DNA from: Daedaleopsis sinensis
Taxonomy: Eukaryota; Basidiomycota; Agaricomycetes; Polyporales; Polyporaceae
DNA length: 64,000 nucleotides
Direction: 5' to 3'
Assembly (NCBI GenBank): GCA_033807695.1
Contig: CM066307.1
Coordinates: 1,488,001-1,552,000, forward strand
Positions 1 through 11,248 of this stretch are shown here, piece after piece. The position numbers were made by a program, and so were the translations under genes. The notes under the pieces are model-generated. The model had not been told where the DNA came from. It worked only from the letters and a program-made list of their open reading frames with translations, and searched no databases. The stretch's first letter is position 1. Each line of letters opens with the position of its first letter.

Positions 1-37
1 CCACGCCGCTTGCAAGAAGAAGGAGGAAGACCGCGCA

Positions 38-2756
38 CTACATCATCATCCCCCCCACGGACCACGCGCCGTCAGGGTCGGGCTTCACGTCCGCCCCAGA
101 GGGCGGGGCGGAGCTCTCCGCGCCGCTGTCCGACGGTGTCCCCGCCATGGGCGCGTCCAGGTGCGCCGTCGAGCCCGGCTGGAGCTCCTCCTGGATCTTC
201 CGGCATTCCGTGCCGCCTTCGGAGCGTACTGGGCAACCTAGCGATCAGTCCCACGTTCATGTCAATGTCAAAAAAGTGCGCGGTGCGGTCACGAAGCAGA
301 AGCGGACGCGGGCACGGTAGGTGGGCGAGGGCGGCACGGATAGACAGGGGTGAGGTGGGGGTGGGGGGTGGGGGAGGATCGTTAACGAGCGGGAGGAGGT
401 ACTCACGGTGGCGGTTCAGCGCGTCCATCCGGGCGAAGTTCTTCTTGCAGCCTTCGCACGGGTACGGACGGATGTTGAGATGGAGCTGCTCGTGCCGCTT
501 GCAGTCGTGCTGCCGCGCGAAGCCCTTGCCGCACCCGGGCCACTTGCACTGGTACGGCTTCTCCTCCGCATGTGAGCGCAGGTGGCCTGTGCGTGCACAC
601 CACGGAGAAGCGTCGTGGGCGGCGTCCAGTACATCATAAGAAGGAGAAGCAACGCGAGACCCGTCAGCGACCGCCATCTCGACTCGCCGACGCAAGGCAA
701 GACTCTACGCACCCTTCAAGTTGAAATGCCGCGTGAACGTGCTTCCGCACCCCGGCACCGGACACGCGAAGTTCGCGGGCTGCTTCCGCCGGTCGTGGCT
801 CGCCTTCGCCGTGCTCGGCGTCGTGACGTGCGGCCGCGTCACCGTCATCGGCATGCTGCCCTCGGTCCCGGGCATGTCCACCTGCAAGACGCCCTGTCTC
901 CTCGTGACGGTGATCTGGCTGTTCACGGCACCGCCGTTCATGTTCGCGCCGTTCATGCCCATCTGGCCTGATAGCGAGCCCGCCATGCCCATGCTCATGC
1001 CCATGTTCATCATGCCGCCCATCCCCGGACCCGCGAGCGGACCCATGCCCATGTCTTGTGGAGGCAGTTGGCCGTATGTCGGCCGTGGAGACGCGGAGGG
1101 ACTTGGGTAGGGGCTTGGGCGGTTGCTGGGCGCCGCGCTTCCTGACCAGCCAGTGACGTTGGGCATCCCCCCGCCCATGCCGACCATACCACTGATGCCG
1201 CGTTCTCGCGATCCCGAGCTGGATCGGCGGTGGTGTCCGCGGTTGGTGATCGGCATAATGGGCTCGGTTGGGTGGAGGAACTGTCTCTGCGCACTCACAC
1301 GGATGAAGTCCTGCTGGGAGGGTCCGGGAGGCGGGAACATCATTCCACCTGGTCCAGACGGTCGAAGGTCTAATGAACGCGCGCCGCGGTTGTGCATGCT
1401 ACGCCCTCCGTCTGACCTCGCGCGGCGGATCGCACCAGGAGCCTCAACGGTGAGATAGTCCGACGTCGTATAGTTGTAGTTTGGCTGATTCCCAAACGTC
1501 GCCTGGTGCGGACCCGCGGAGGAAGGGTGGGAGAAGTTTTGGAGGGGATCTGAAGACGGACCAGGAAGAACATCGTTGAGGTTGACAGTTCCCCCCTGTC
1601 TTTGACTCTCGAGCGGCATCGTGTCCCATACTGGGGGCGGCCGCAGAGAAGTGTCGGACATGCTGCGGGACCGCTGAGGAGGTTGCGGCAACAGGAAATG
1701 CTGCCCTCGCTGGAACGACTGCGATTGCTGGGGTCCGTCATCGGCGAGCGCCGAAGATGAGCTTGATCCGGGAGGGAACGTGAACGCCTGATCGGCGAAC
1801 TGGCCGCTCTGTGCAATATTGCGCGCCCACTGTTCTTGCGCATCCGACCCTCCCATATTCGAGTTCGCCCCTGGACATCGTCGATAGGATGAATACAGAT
1901 GGAAAAGCACTTTAGGAAGAAGACACGTACCGTGCTGCAAGTTCGCGAGGGAGTCTCGGAAAGGTACGTTCTGGGCGGCAACGCCGCCGCCGCTGACCGG
2001 AGTAGCGGGAACGATTTGTAAGGTCGGGCCGGAGCCTATCAGGCCACCGTCGCCATCTGGTGCGTTGATTCTCGGGGGAGACTCGACGCCTGTACCACAG
2101 GGGCTAGATGTGTCGGGGATCATGAGCTGAGGGGGCGACTGAGGCTTGGAGAGGGGCGGAGAACGGCGGTCGTCAGGGAGAGCACTCGAAGGCCATGCAG
2201 GAGAGTGAAAGGACAGACTGTCCTGGAAGGTCTGGGAGAAGTCGGGACGAGGGGAGTTGTTGGGATGCATGTAGGAGGAGTTGGAGGAAGCGTGACTGTG
2301 GACGTCGTCTTCCTGGCCGTTGCTAGAGGCAGGAGAGGGGTGATCGAACGCGTTCGGGGAGGAGTAGTCGTGGAGGGGCGGGGTGACTGAGACGGATACG
2401 TGCGCAGAGTTTATGAAGCGTTCGTCGATGAGGAGGGGGCCGGAGGAGGAAGGGACGTCAAAATCTGAAGGATCGTACTCCTCTGTGATGGAGATGCCTG
2501 AGGGGTTGTCGTGGGGGAAGAGATGGAGAGGGTCGTCGTTGCCGTCTATTGGCGGTAGGTCTGAGTAGGAGGAGTAGGGAGAGTTCTGGTAGGAGCCGTT
2601 GTAAGAGGGGGTGTGGGGAAAGTGGGAGTTGTTGTCAGGATAGTCGAAGGAGTCGTAGGCGGTGCCGAGGCTGGGCGAGGCGTCGTAGAGATGGGGAGAA
2701 GACGGGTTGAAGTCGTGGTCTTGGTGGACCACGGGAGCGAGGAGGAGAGGATCCAT
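38..2756 (-). CDS. C2H2 zinc-finger transcription factor, Crz1-like
   Basis: Four exons: 2756-1931, 1870-713, 586-407, 228-38; about 784 aa. The first two thirds is disordered (Ser/Pro-rich, then Gly/Met-rich). The last exons join into three C2H2 fingers: CPVPGC...HLRSH, CKWPGC...HEQLH, and CEGC...H ending RMDALNRHLRSEGG. The order of fingers and the FARQHD and ALNRHLRSEGG stretches resemble calcineurin-responsive Crz1/CrzA factors of fungi (family knowledge), which act in the nucleus in Ca2+ stress. A PIMPIT sequence near residue 480 is close to the calcineurin docking consensus PxIxIT and is followed by a Ser/Arg patch. The 60-nt intron 1930-1871 has canonical ends but is in frame and stop-free, so a 20-residue longer form is possible. 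Start chosen at the first ATG of the long open frame. Zinc-finger identity is sure; the Crz1 orthology is likely but not proven. Confidence 0.85.
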
Positions 2757-3610
2757 GGGTGAGGGAGTGCTTTAACGGAGGAACGGAGGACGTTGTGCGC
2801 AGGCGATGATGTCGATTATTTGACGGAGGCGGTTTCAAGGTATGAGGCGATGCTGGTCGAGGGAGGAGGACGGGGCGGGCTGTGCGGGAGGAGGCACAGG
2901 GGACGGACGAGCTGAGGCTGAGGCCGCTGAGCAAAGAGTGGACTTGGTGAGATGTACAAGATCCTCGAGCTCTTTATTCCACCCTTCCGCGACTTCCCTC
3001 GGGCGACTACTTCACACTCCGCCTGATCTGTTTCATCTCTCATCGTCCCCTCCCTCCCCCTCCCTCCCTCCTCCCTCCTCCCGCCCTCTCCCCCCCGCCC
3101 CCTCGCTCGCCCTCGTCCGCCGCCTGTGCGTGCGGGGGGCTGGTCTTGCGGTAATTGCACACCGCCTCCAAGGCTGCATTGCCTCCTCTCCCACAGGCGC
3201 CCCGCCAGCAGCGCTCATATGTCTCCTTGCCGCGTGGCAGCCCGCGACTTGCCGCTATCTTTCCCACGGCCCGATTTGGTCGCCGCCCGAGCCCTCCGGC
3301 GTCGGCGACTTTGTCTCCTTCTCCCCGTCTCCTCCCGCTCCTCACCGCTGGTTTTGTCTCCTCTGGGCAGCCAGGGAATCCAAGTCTGTTCCTTGCCTTG
3401 GCCCTCCTCCAGCCAGCGAGCAATGCAGTCCGCACCCGACGCATGCGCGAGTACACCCTCGCACTTGTCCCGGTTGCCATCTCCATTCCCTGCTATCAGC
3501 TCACAGGGGCACCCCGGTTCCTTCGCCGGCCAGGTCAACAAAGACATTAGAGTTCGCGCGCACCATCATCACTCCTGATCCAACATCACGACAACCGGCA
3601 CGATGAACGT
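2757..3610. other. upstream region of the C2H2 gene, polypyrimidine-rich
   Basis: Presumed promoter and 5' leader of the minus-strand zinc-finger gene. Positions about 3045-3112 are an almost pure C/T tract on the plus strand (G/A on the coding strand of the gene). Open frames here on both strands are low-complexity Ser/Pro or Arg/Gly strings and are not believable proteins. No clear TATA box seen. Confidence 0.5.
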
Positions 3611-5860
3611 ACAGATGCCTCGATGGCCTTGGGTTGGATCATGTCCTCAAGATCTGATCCTGCGCGCTCTCATCTCAATCACCGGCCTCAGTCTGCGGAC
3701 GCGTGCCCGAGCTTCAGAACATGGAACTTCGATGGCCACTCTTGCGAAACTGAGTTGACAACAGTACTCCACTCCGTCGACTCGACGCTGCGGATCCCAC
3801 TTCCCCACCCGCTGTTCCGGCCTCAGTTCTCCGGCGGTATCGAGTTCTCCCACCGACCGTCCCAGTGAGCGCCGTCTGTCTCCGTACTTCCATGTGCCGG
3901 TGTTTTGCACTAAGAACCCCAGCTATATGCTCCACAAATCCTCGCAAGCCCCGCTTGCGTGCCTGTCTAGTACGGGTTTCATTCTCGCGGGGCATCTTTT
4001 GAGATCAAAAATTCCGCGACATATCAACATTCTCCAAGTCGGACTCGCGTTTTGAACTTTGTCGTGCGTATACGTAGCTCGCCGAAATCGTCAGCAATGC
4101 GATGAACTCATGCTTATGGCAGAGGAATATGGTTCGCGGACACTTTTACATGTCATCGCACACCGCCTCGTCTATATCGAGGTGGCAGTGCCTTCCCCCG
4201 CCACTGCCGCGGTACTATCATCCTCCTCGAGGGTTCGATCACAATCCGTAGTCTCTCGTCCACCCGCCGAGGCATGCAATCCGATGCACGTCATATCATC
4301 CGCGTAGATGCATTGAACGCGGGTCGGGTCACCAAGTCGCAAGACGCAATCTGTCACACAGCTAAATGTCTGACCCGCGTTATTAAATCATATCCACACA
4401 CACGAGCTCTCTTCCGGCCTCTGAAGGCCGCGCGAGTAGTGTCTGGCAACATGCGACGCTCACATTCTCGGTAACGAGCGGGCCACGAGCTGAGTGTTTC
4501 ATTCCCGTCGCTCTCCTCCCTGAGAGCTCCCCTATTCCTGCTGCACGTCGGTCCGACCGTCCTAGGGCGAGGCTCCCATACCACCCCGCTATCGTACCAG
4601 ACAATAGCAGTATTGGCCATCAGGAACCACGTCCCGCCGGCCCTTGATGCTAACCCCGGCACCGTGTGGACCTACAAACGTACACCCGCCGCGCCTCGTT
4701 CCCCCGACCGCTCAGCAGTAGCCACCCGCCATCAGATCCATCGTCGGACGCGTCGCGTGTGCATGCATGCAGTTATCAGTATCTGAGTATGTACACGGAC
4801 AGAGCGCCATCTTGCCTCTTCCACTGAGGCCTGAGGTCCACAACTCACAGCCCCGGCCCGGCCTAGAACGCAACGACTCGCTCACCATTGATGGCAGCTG
4901 AGCCCGCCCCCGAACGCGCCCAGCGCCCGCTGCTGGTCGAGACAAGCCTTGGTGCATATGGTGCAGCCTCATGCGCCCCGTAGGGTCGACTCAGTCGACG
5001 TCGAGCACCGTGCACGGTGCCATCCAGCCTCCGAAGCTCGCACCGGGCGCCTCACAGCACCCACTACACCTACTGTACCCGTTACCCGTCCGTCATCGGT
5101 GGTCCACCCGGCGTCATCGAGGTCGCAGGCAGAACACACGATCCGCCGGCACGTCCGAGTCTATCTGGATAGCGGACTCCGACTCTATCTGGCGTGCTGT
5201 CCCACTGCCCGACGGACATCGATATCCAGCCCAACCCGGTAGCACCGCCCCGATCGCGGATATGGATTTGGGAACTTGTTGCAATCGAGGTCGAACTTGG
5301 CACCGCCCCGCCGCTGCGGGGCAGCACTACTTAACATCACCGGCGGCCTCACGCTCTACCCTCTTAGTCCACGATCGGGTCGGACTCTCGAGCTCACGAC
5401 GACACCCAACTCTATCGATATCGCTTTGAGCTGCAGGCTGGCTGCGGCGCCCGACTCTGGACGAACCCTGGGGCAGATCCTGGTGCTGGTGCTGGCTGGC
5501 GTCTTCGCGTCTCGTGCCAGCTTCTTGTTCGCCTCGTCTCCGCGGTGCCGATGTCAATAGTTCCTGGAGACGTCTTCCGACAGCGGATGGCACGCCCCCC
5601 CTCCAAGCTTCAAGCTTCAGATCTCAGAATTTGAGCCTTCAAGCTTCAAGCCCACGCTTCTCGGCCCGTCGCCATGTGCTCCCCCACTTCTGGCTGCGTG
5701 CGCCCCGGCGGCTCCTGTGGTCATCACATTCCCAACGTCTCGCTTATGGCGGACCCCCCTCCACGGTCCTCCACGGTCCTCCTATCTGCGCATCGCGTTC
5801 GGCCCATCAAATGGTGGCTGCTTGATAGCCTCCGAAACCGAACGCATCGCGAAAGAAGAA

Positions 5861-5912
5861 CAACGACGACCACGACCACGACGACGCACGAGACGACGAC
5901 GCACGAGACGCG
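5861..5912. repeat. GAC/CGA-rich simple repeat
   Basis: The run is built of CGACGAC and ACCACG units. It includes two near-identical copies of ACGACGCACGAGACG in tandem (about 5880-5910). It inflates Arg-rich open frames on the plus strand and a Val/Ser-rich frame on the minus strand; these are artefacts. Confidence 0.6.
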
Positions 5913-6529
5913 CACAAGGCGGTCACGCCGCAAGCGGCAGCGCAGCGCGAACTGTTCGTCTCGTGTTGCACGTCGCCAAGTCGATCCACACTTCCAGTGT
6001 CAGTCACAGTGTCGCTGTTTCGAACTCTCCCCGCTCTCTCCGCTCCCTCTGCAGAAAACAAGACAGCCCTCGCGTGGCGTGCCGGCGATCTCCCACTATG
6101 TCCAAGTCCAGCTCCAGACAAGACAAGTTGAACACTCGAGAATTCGCCCGTTGGGGATACTTGTGGGACGCCGGGACAGCGTCAACGTCACCGCCCGCGC
6201 TGCGGATCCTGGCCCACTGGCCCACTGTCACTAAAGGACTGACAGGTCAACAGCGGATCTCATCTTGCGTGTTGGTCGCAGCGCGCCACGCACGGCGTGC
6301 TGCAGCCCGCAACTCAAACTATGGTCGACTGCCGCCCCCCGATTCCGACTTGTCACTTCTCCCTCGTCACTTCTGCCTTCTGCCTTCTTCCTTCTCCCGC
6401 GCCCCTCGAGCGAGCTTCCCCCGAGTGGAAGTCGGCGGTGGAAGCTGGGGGCCGATGGAGAGAGGGATGAGATCCCGCTCGCCCGCGGGCATCTCCGTGC
6501 CCGGTTTCTTGCCAAGTCCCCAGCGCGCT

Positions 6530-6730
6530 GCTGGCTGCTGGCTGCTGGCTGTGAGGATGCCCGCCCTGCTCGGGCCGGCCCTTGCTCCTTGGCCCGTGCG
6601 TTCGTGTTCGTGCCGGGGGTATTGATGCTCGATGCGTATGCTGGATGCTGGATGCCTGCTGCTGGATGATTGATGCTGGATGCCCGATGCTGGATGCCTG
6701 ATACTGGGTGCTGGATGATACTGGATGCAT
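6530..6730. repeat. degenerate minisatellite (GCTGGCT then CTGGATGC units)
   Basis: Positions 6530-6552 carry GCTGGCT/GCTGCTGG repeats. After about 65 nt of ordinary sequence, 6620-6730 is a degenerate array of 8-13-nt units around CTGGATGC, GATGCTGGATGCC and TGATACTGG. No flanking target-site duplication was seen. Confidence 0.65.
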
Positions 6731-9700
6731 GACGCTTTGTGCCGCGACGCGCGTCGATACTCGAGGACTTGCAGCACTGACCTTTGGTTTGAGGCTGTAC
6801 CTGGCAAGGTCTATTCATTATCGGCGTCTTCGCTCTCGTTCGTGCGCCGATCTTTCCGCACATAGGACCACAGGTACAATTTCCGGACTTATCTCCCCAA
6901 GTTCTGGCAGTTCCTTCACGGTGATAAGTATTCTTCCCTGCCTCGGCGAGAGCGCCTGGTCGCAGCCGATGCGCATCAAGTATGGCGAGGCAACAATCGC
7001 GCACGCGTGTCGCCATTGCAAGAAGACTGGGAAGAACGTACGCATAATCATCGGGCTGCCTGCGGTTACTCGGAAGTGATTTGCCACTCTGTTGTTGTCC
7101 CAGTGAAAACCACTAGCTTTGCTTACAGGGCGTATTGTGATCATCTGCACATCCATCTGGCGGGCGTCGGCGTCGGCGGCGGCGTCGCACACAGATCTGG
7201 CCGCGTCTGCCGCGCTCGGCCGGTGTCCCCGCTCTGGGTCCGCGCTCTCGCAGGACGCCCCGGACGGATCGTTGCCTGGGCACTAGTACTAGTAACGACG
7301 TTCGATCTCAGCAAAATGACAGATCCATGGCGTCCTGGATCTGTCGCGGCATGTCGGTGTCGCGTCCGCGGTCTTCTCGAGCCCCATTCGGCCAGAAATG
7401 CGCCGCAACAAGCGTCCATTGCGGATGTCTAGTCTTACGGCAGCATCTGGGCATTGGGTGGGCACCGCACCCGACGCGACTAGAAGAGGCAAGTTTCGCA
7501 CCGTCAGCTCCTTGCCCTCTTCGGGAAGCCGCACGCGTCGCACTGACCCCGAATCTGCAGGGTTCGTTCTGGTTCGCGCTCAATGCATCATCCACATCAT
7601 CATCGGGGGTCGTCGGCCATCTCGGGATCACTCTTCCCTGTTGTTCAATGGTCTGCGGCGTAATCAACCGTCGTCGGGCCTTCGCGCTCGAGGCTGGCAG
7701 CTGGCGTGTTGCGTACGTTCTCCCAATGACGTGACCGCCCTCTCGAACAGTGATTGCAGTTGTGCTCTTCGTCCCTCCATCCGAGCAGTTTGCTCGCCGG
7801 ACGGACCATGAGCTAATGCATCAGTACTGCTGCAGTGCGTTCATCGGTGGGCTCTAAGGCTTCCCTGCTATTGGGCCCGTACGAGTGGGCCTTTCTCATG
7901 GCCCGTTGCTCTCCGCTTGCTGAATCAGCCGCGCGTATGCAGATCTCTGCTGCTTCGCGACGCCAGTGGCGCTCGACAGCAGAAGAAGGCAAACCACCTG
8001 CCCGCTCCGGGGCGGCTGTCCCACTCGGTGCACGCCCACATGCTGAGGCGGTCTGGCGGGCGAGCAAGTGCTTTCAGGCTCCGCGGCGTGGCGTGGCCCG
8101 GTTCCCCATGCGTGCCTCGTACTTGGAGTACTTACGGTAACGAAGAAAGGAAGACTGGAGTCACGGTGCCGCCACGAAGGCTACGTGTGCACCGAGTCCA
8201 TCATGACTCGCCCGTTGGTTGTCAAACAAGCTATAGAATACAATGGACGGTCAGACGTGCCAGAGTTTCTTGCCACCACGTTGTTCCCCTTCGCGCTGCT
8301 CATTCTCACTTCGAACCGCGTGTGCAGCGCAGAAGACGATTGCATCGCGTGCAACTCGTGTTCTCCGCCAGCGGTACCGATTTCAACGGGGTGCGGCAAG
8401 GTGCGGCGCCGTGCGTACACCGTACGTACGCACGTCGTGGCGAGGGAACCGACAACCACCCGTTGGGACCGGACGTCCAGAACAAGCCGCAAAGTCGCAC
8501 CATTCTCCTTTGAATTCGGGCATGTCAAAAAGGCAAATCGTAGCACCCCCTGGCCCTGGCCATGCATGTCCGTTGTGCGTTCGGCCTACCGCATGCAGCA
8601 TTCAGCAGAGGTGCCTCCCGCGTGGACGTGTCCCCATACTCAACAGCCGCCGAGGCACAGAACCGCACAATGTGTCGTGCTCCGAGCCACTCGCAACGGT
8701 GCTCGTGTGAGCGACTCGGCGAGGTGGGTCGTGCTATAGTTGGAGAGGAACGGAAGTGACGTTGACTGATCAATTCGAGATCGGTGTCGTGAAACTCCAG
8801 AGTCTGTTTGCGTTCCTGGTTGTTCAACGTCCGGGAGGGACCTCAAATCTCGAGCGTACGACGGGTGGTCACAATCACCACATGGCATCTGCCAGGGGAG
8901 AGCGCACAATGCTTGAGGAGACCAGGCCTATGTCATTTTTGCTTAACGCGAGGTCCAAACATGTGTGTCTGCATCTGACTTTAGCTTTGACGTCTCGTCC
9001 GCGTCAGACTCCAGCGGCGGTGGCAAACGGGACAAATCGCTAGTGAGGTCACTGATGCGAGTCTCTCCAACTTGAATAAGGTGAACTGTACGTCTTGTAC
9101 TTCTAACAACCCTATGTCGCTACGTTGAAGTCGCTTCTGCATGCCTTTCAAGCAGACATCGGCCGCCGTCAACCCGGTCGACTGAACATCCGTCGAAGCT
9201 CCTCGGAGTTCCGCATGCCTGCAAATACATATTCAACACATCTGTGCCTGATAGAGATGTGCCTGAATTCATTTTGTCCTCGCGCGTCCCATGGCGTCCT
9301 ATGTATACTTATGCTGACCTATGGGGTTCCATATCTCCGTGTCTCCTCCGCGGCTAATCTCCGGTGTTTGGGATCTTGCGGTAGTCGTTGAGCGCTTTTC
9401 GCCCACATCGTCAACTCATCTGCACCCGGTCGACGTGCAAGTGGGAGAAAGGCTTCCATCGTGATGTAGGATAGAGACCGTGAGTCGCCCAAGTACGTAC
9501 GTGAAAAGCCAGCCTACGTCCGATTCCCTAGCGTGGTTAACCGAATGATTCCTCAGCCCATGACGCTCCCTGAGCGCCTATGTCCGACAAGTTGTGTCCT
9601 TCCGGTAAGCAAGCCTGTTAAGTATATTCAAGCGTTTGCAACCTGGAGTTCATGATGACGATACGATGCTCATCAAGACTGTGATCTTATGAGTAAGTCG

Positions 9701-10854
9701 GTCGGCAATTTGAGAGGTATGACTAATACTAAGCCTTCGTTGGTGAGGATACTCACTGCTGAAGCAAGGGAGCTAGTGTAATGCCTTGTCGATGCCCCAT
9801 GAGCATCGCGATGGTGTGAATCCCGGATCTCGCCTTCTAGGCATATCGACCAACGCGGCCCAACATCAGCACCCTTACAAATATCCGCATGCAGCAAGTG
9901 CGGCTCACCAGGTCAAACCCTCCGACAAATATCGGAGGCGGTGCTGGAAGTGGATGCGCAACGAGTATAGTAAGTACGTCGGTTCTCCTGCTCCGAGCTA
10001 TTCCCCTTGGCTGATGTGGGTATCGAGTTAAGGCTTGGTCGATTGCAAAGAAGAGGTCGGCGCCGGGCGGGCTCGTGGATATTCACCCCATCAAGCTTAA
10101 CGACTTCAACGACTCGTGTCATGCGTTTCAACTCCAAGGTTGCGCGCTGCTACCAAGGCGATCGCCTGGGACGACCCCGCCCTTGTTGATGGGACACCAC
10201 CGGAGACTTGTTTCCCGTGCTTGCTCATCGGCAATGTCTCAGTAGTAGCGCACTCTACCGGAGTAGAGACCGCTCAATTTTGCCTAAAGAGTGTCAAAGA
10301 TGGCCATGACTCGTTATCGACCCCGAGTCGGCCGTTGATGAACGACGGCGGACCGTACGGCGCATGTACCCACCTGGACTGCGTCATTAGCAGATCGCAA
10401 TCTCCAATCGGGCGAAGTCCGAGTTAACGATCTGCTGGATGGATGACAGACTCAGCCCTGATGATCCCCGGCGACTTCGAAAAGGCGACTGTACATCATA
10501 AGTGTGAGTGCTTACTCACTTGGTCCACGGCTGACTTGGAGTCGTCTTGCCTCGATGTTGGCAAGGAATCAAGTCGCAATTGCCAAGTTCACTGCCCGTG
10601 GCATATGTAGCTGCCTGACGAATCATTCGGCCATACGATTTGTACCACCGTGCGTGTTAAGAGCATCCTTGGCCAGCTATCCGCTCATACCCGGTGCCTT
10701 TTGCAGTCCTCCCGGACGACGAGCTAAGCAATGGGCGTGGTAGATGTGGATGCGAGATGCGAGGCTCCGAGAGCTTTTTGAAGCACCATGATTTGGTGGT
10801 TTTGGAGAAATTACAATAAAGAATATAAAGTTTCCAACCGCCTTCTCTCTCTAA

Positions 10855-10936
10855 GCCATCGTGGCGCAATGGTAGCGCATCACCTTCCTATATGGAAGGC
10901 AGGTGGGGGTTGCGGGTTCGATCCCCGTCGGTGGTA
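10855..10936 (+). tRNA. tRNA-Arg(CCT) with a 10-nt intron
   Basis: The cloverleaf folds by eye. Acceptor GCCATCG (10855-10861) pairs with CGGTGGT (10929-10935), discriminator A at 10936. D arm GCGC/GCGC encloses AATGGTA. Anticodon stem is TCACC (10880-10884) with GGTGG (10902-10906). T arm is GCGGG-TTCGATC-CCCGT. The 17 bases between the anticodon-stem arms fit a 7-base loop TTCCTA/A interrupted after position 37 by a 10-nt intron (10891-10900), which gives anticodon CCT at 10887-10889. The D-arm and loop pattern resembles eukaryotic tRNA-Arg(CCT), which reads AGG. Box A (TGGCGCAATGG) and box B (GGTTCGATCC) serve as internal Pol III promoter elements. Confidence 0.88.
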
Positions 10937-11248
10937 GCTGGATACACTTTTTTGTTGTAACCGCACCAAAGACACTGTTGACGGTATAGGCTGTACGGTG
11001 TCGCATGCAGGAGATGACACGAGGTGCGTGAAAATGAGCTGGATTCATGAGCGTGCAATATGTGATAATATACAGGTGACGGATGTATAGTGTGTACTAA
11101 CGGACCTGCTCTAAGCCGAGACGGCCTATTAGGGGTGAGGGTGATGTACGTATAAAGCTCTCCTTCGCATCGCACGTCGGGCAGGTTCGCAAACACGCCG
11201 CCCGACCCATATAGCTCAAGAGCAGTATCCTCCGAGCAGGTCAGCACC

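Larger units (their letters stand above)
3611..10854. other. gene-free stretch of about 7 kb with simple repeats
   Basis: I find no recognisable protein domain, no intron-exon series that joins, and no transposase, reverse transcriptase or LTR pair. Many frames are open by chance because of GC content. Visible items are a perfect 16-bp palindrome (GCACCGTGCACGGTGC, 5005-5020), repeated CAAGCTT units near 5607-5655, a GAC-type repeat near 5861-5912, and CTGGATGC-type repeats near 6620-6730. Long untranslated or noncoding transcripts cannot be ruled out. Confidence 0.5.

Noticed and set aside
2842..3606. Plus-strand open frame of about 250 codons upstream of the zinc-finger gene
   Set aside because: It is the translation of a polypyrimidine tract (Pro/Ser/Leu strings); more likely promoter or leader sequence.
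5005..5020. Perfect 16-bp palindrome as a binding site
   Set aside because: It is isolated, with no nearby gene start, so no function can be supported.
5717..6625. Plus-strand open frame of about 300 codons
   Set aside because: It is Arg/Ser low complexity that runs through the GAC repeat and C/T-rich tracts, has no domain, and overlaps equally long frames on the other strand.
8068..8739. Plus-strand open frame of about 220 codons
   Set aside because: No motif, several frames open on both strands at once, and codon use does not look coding.
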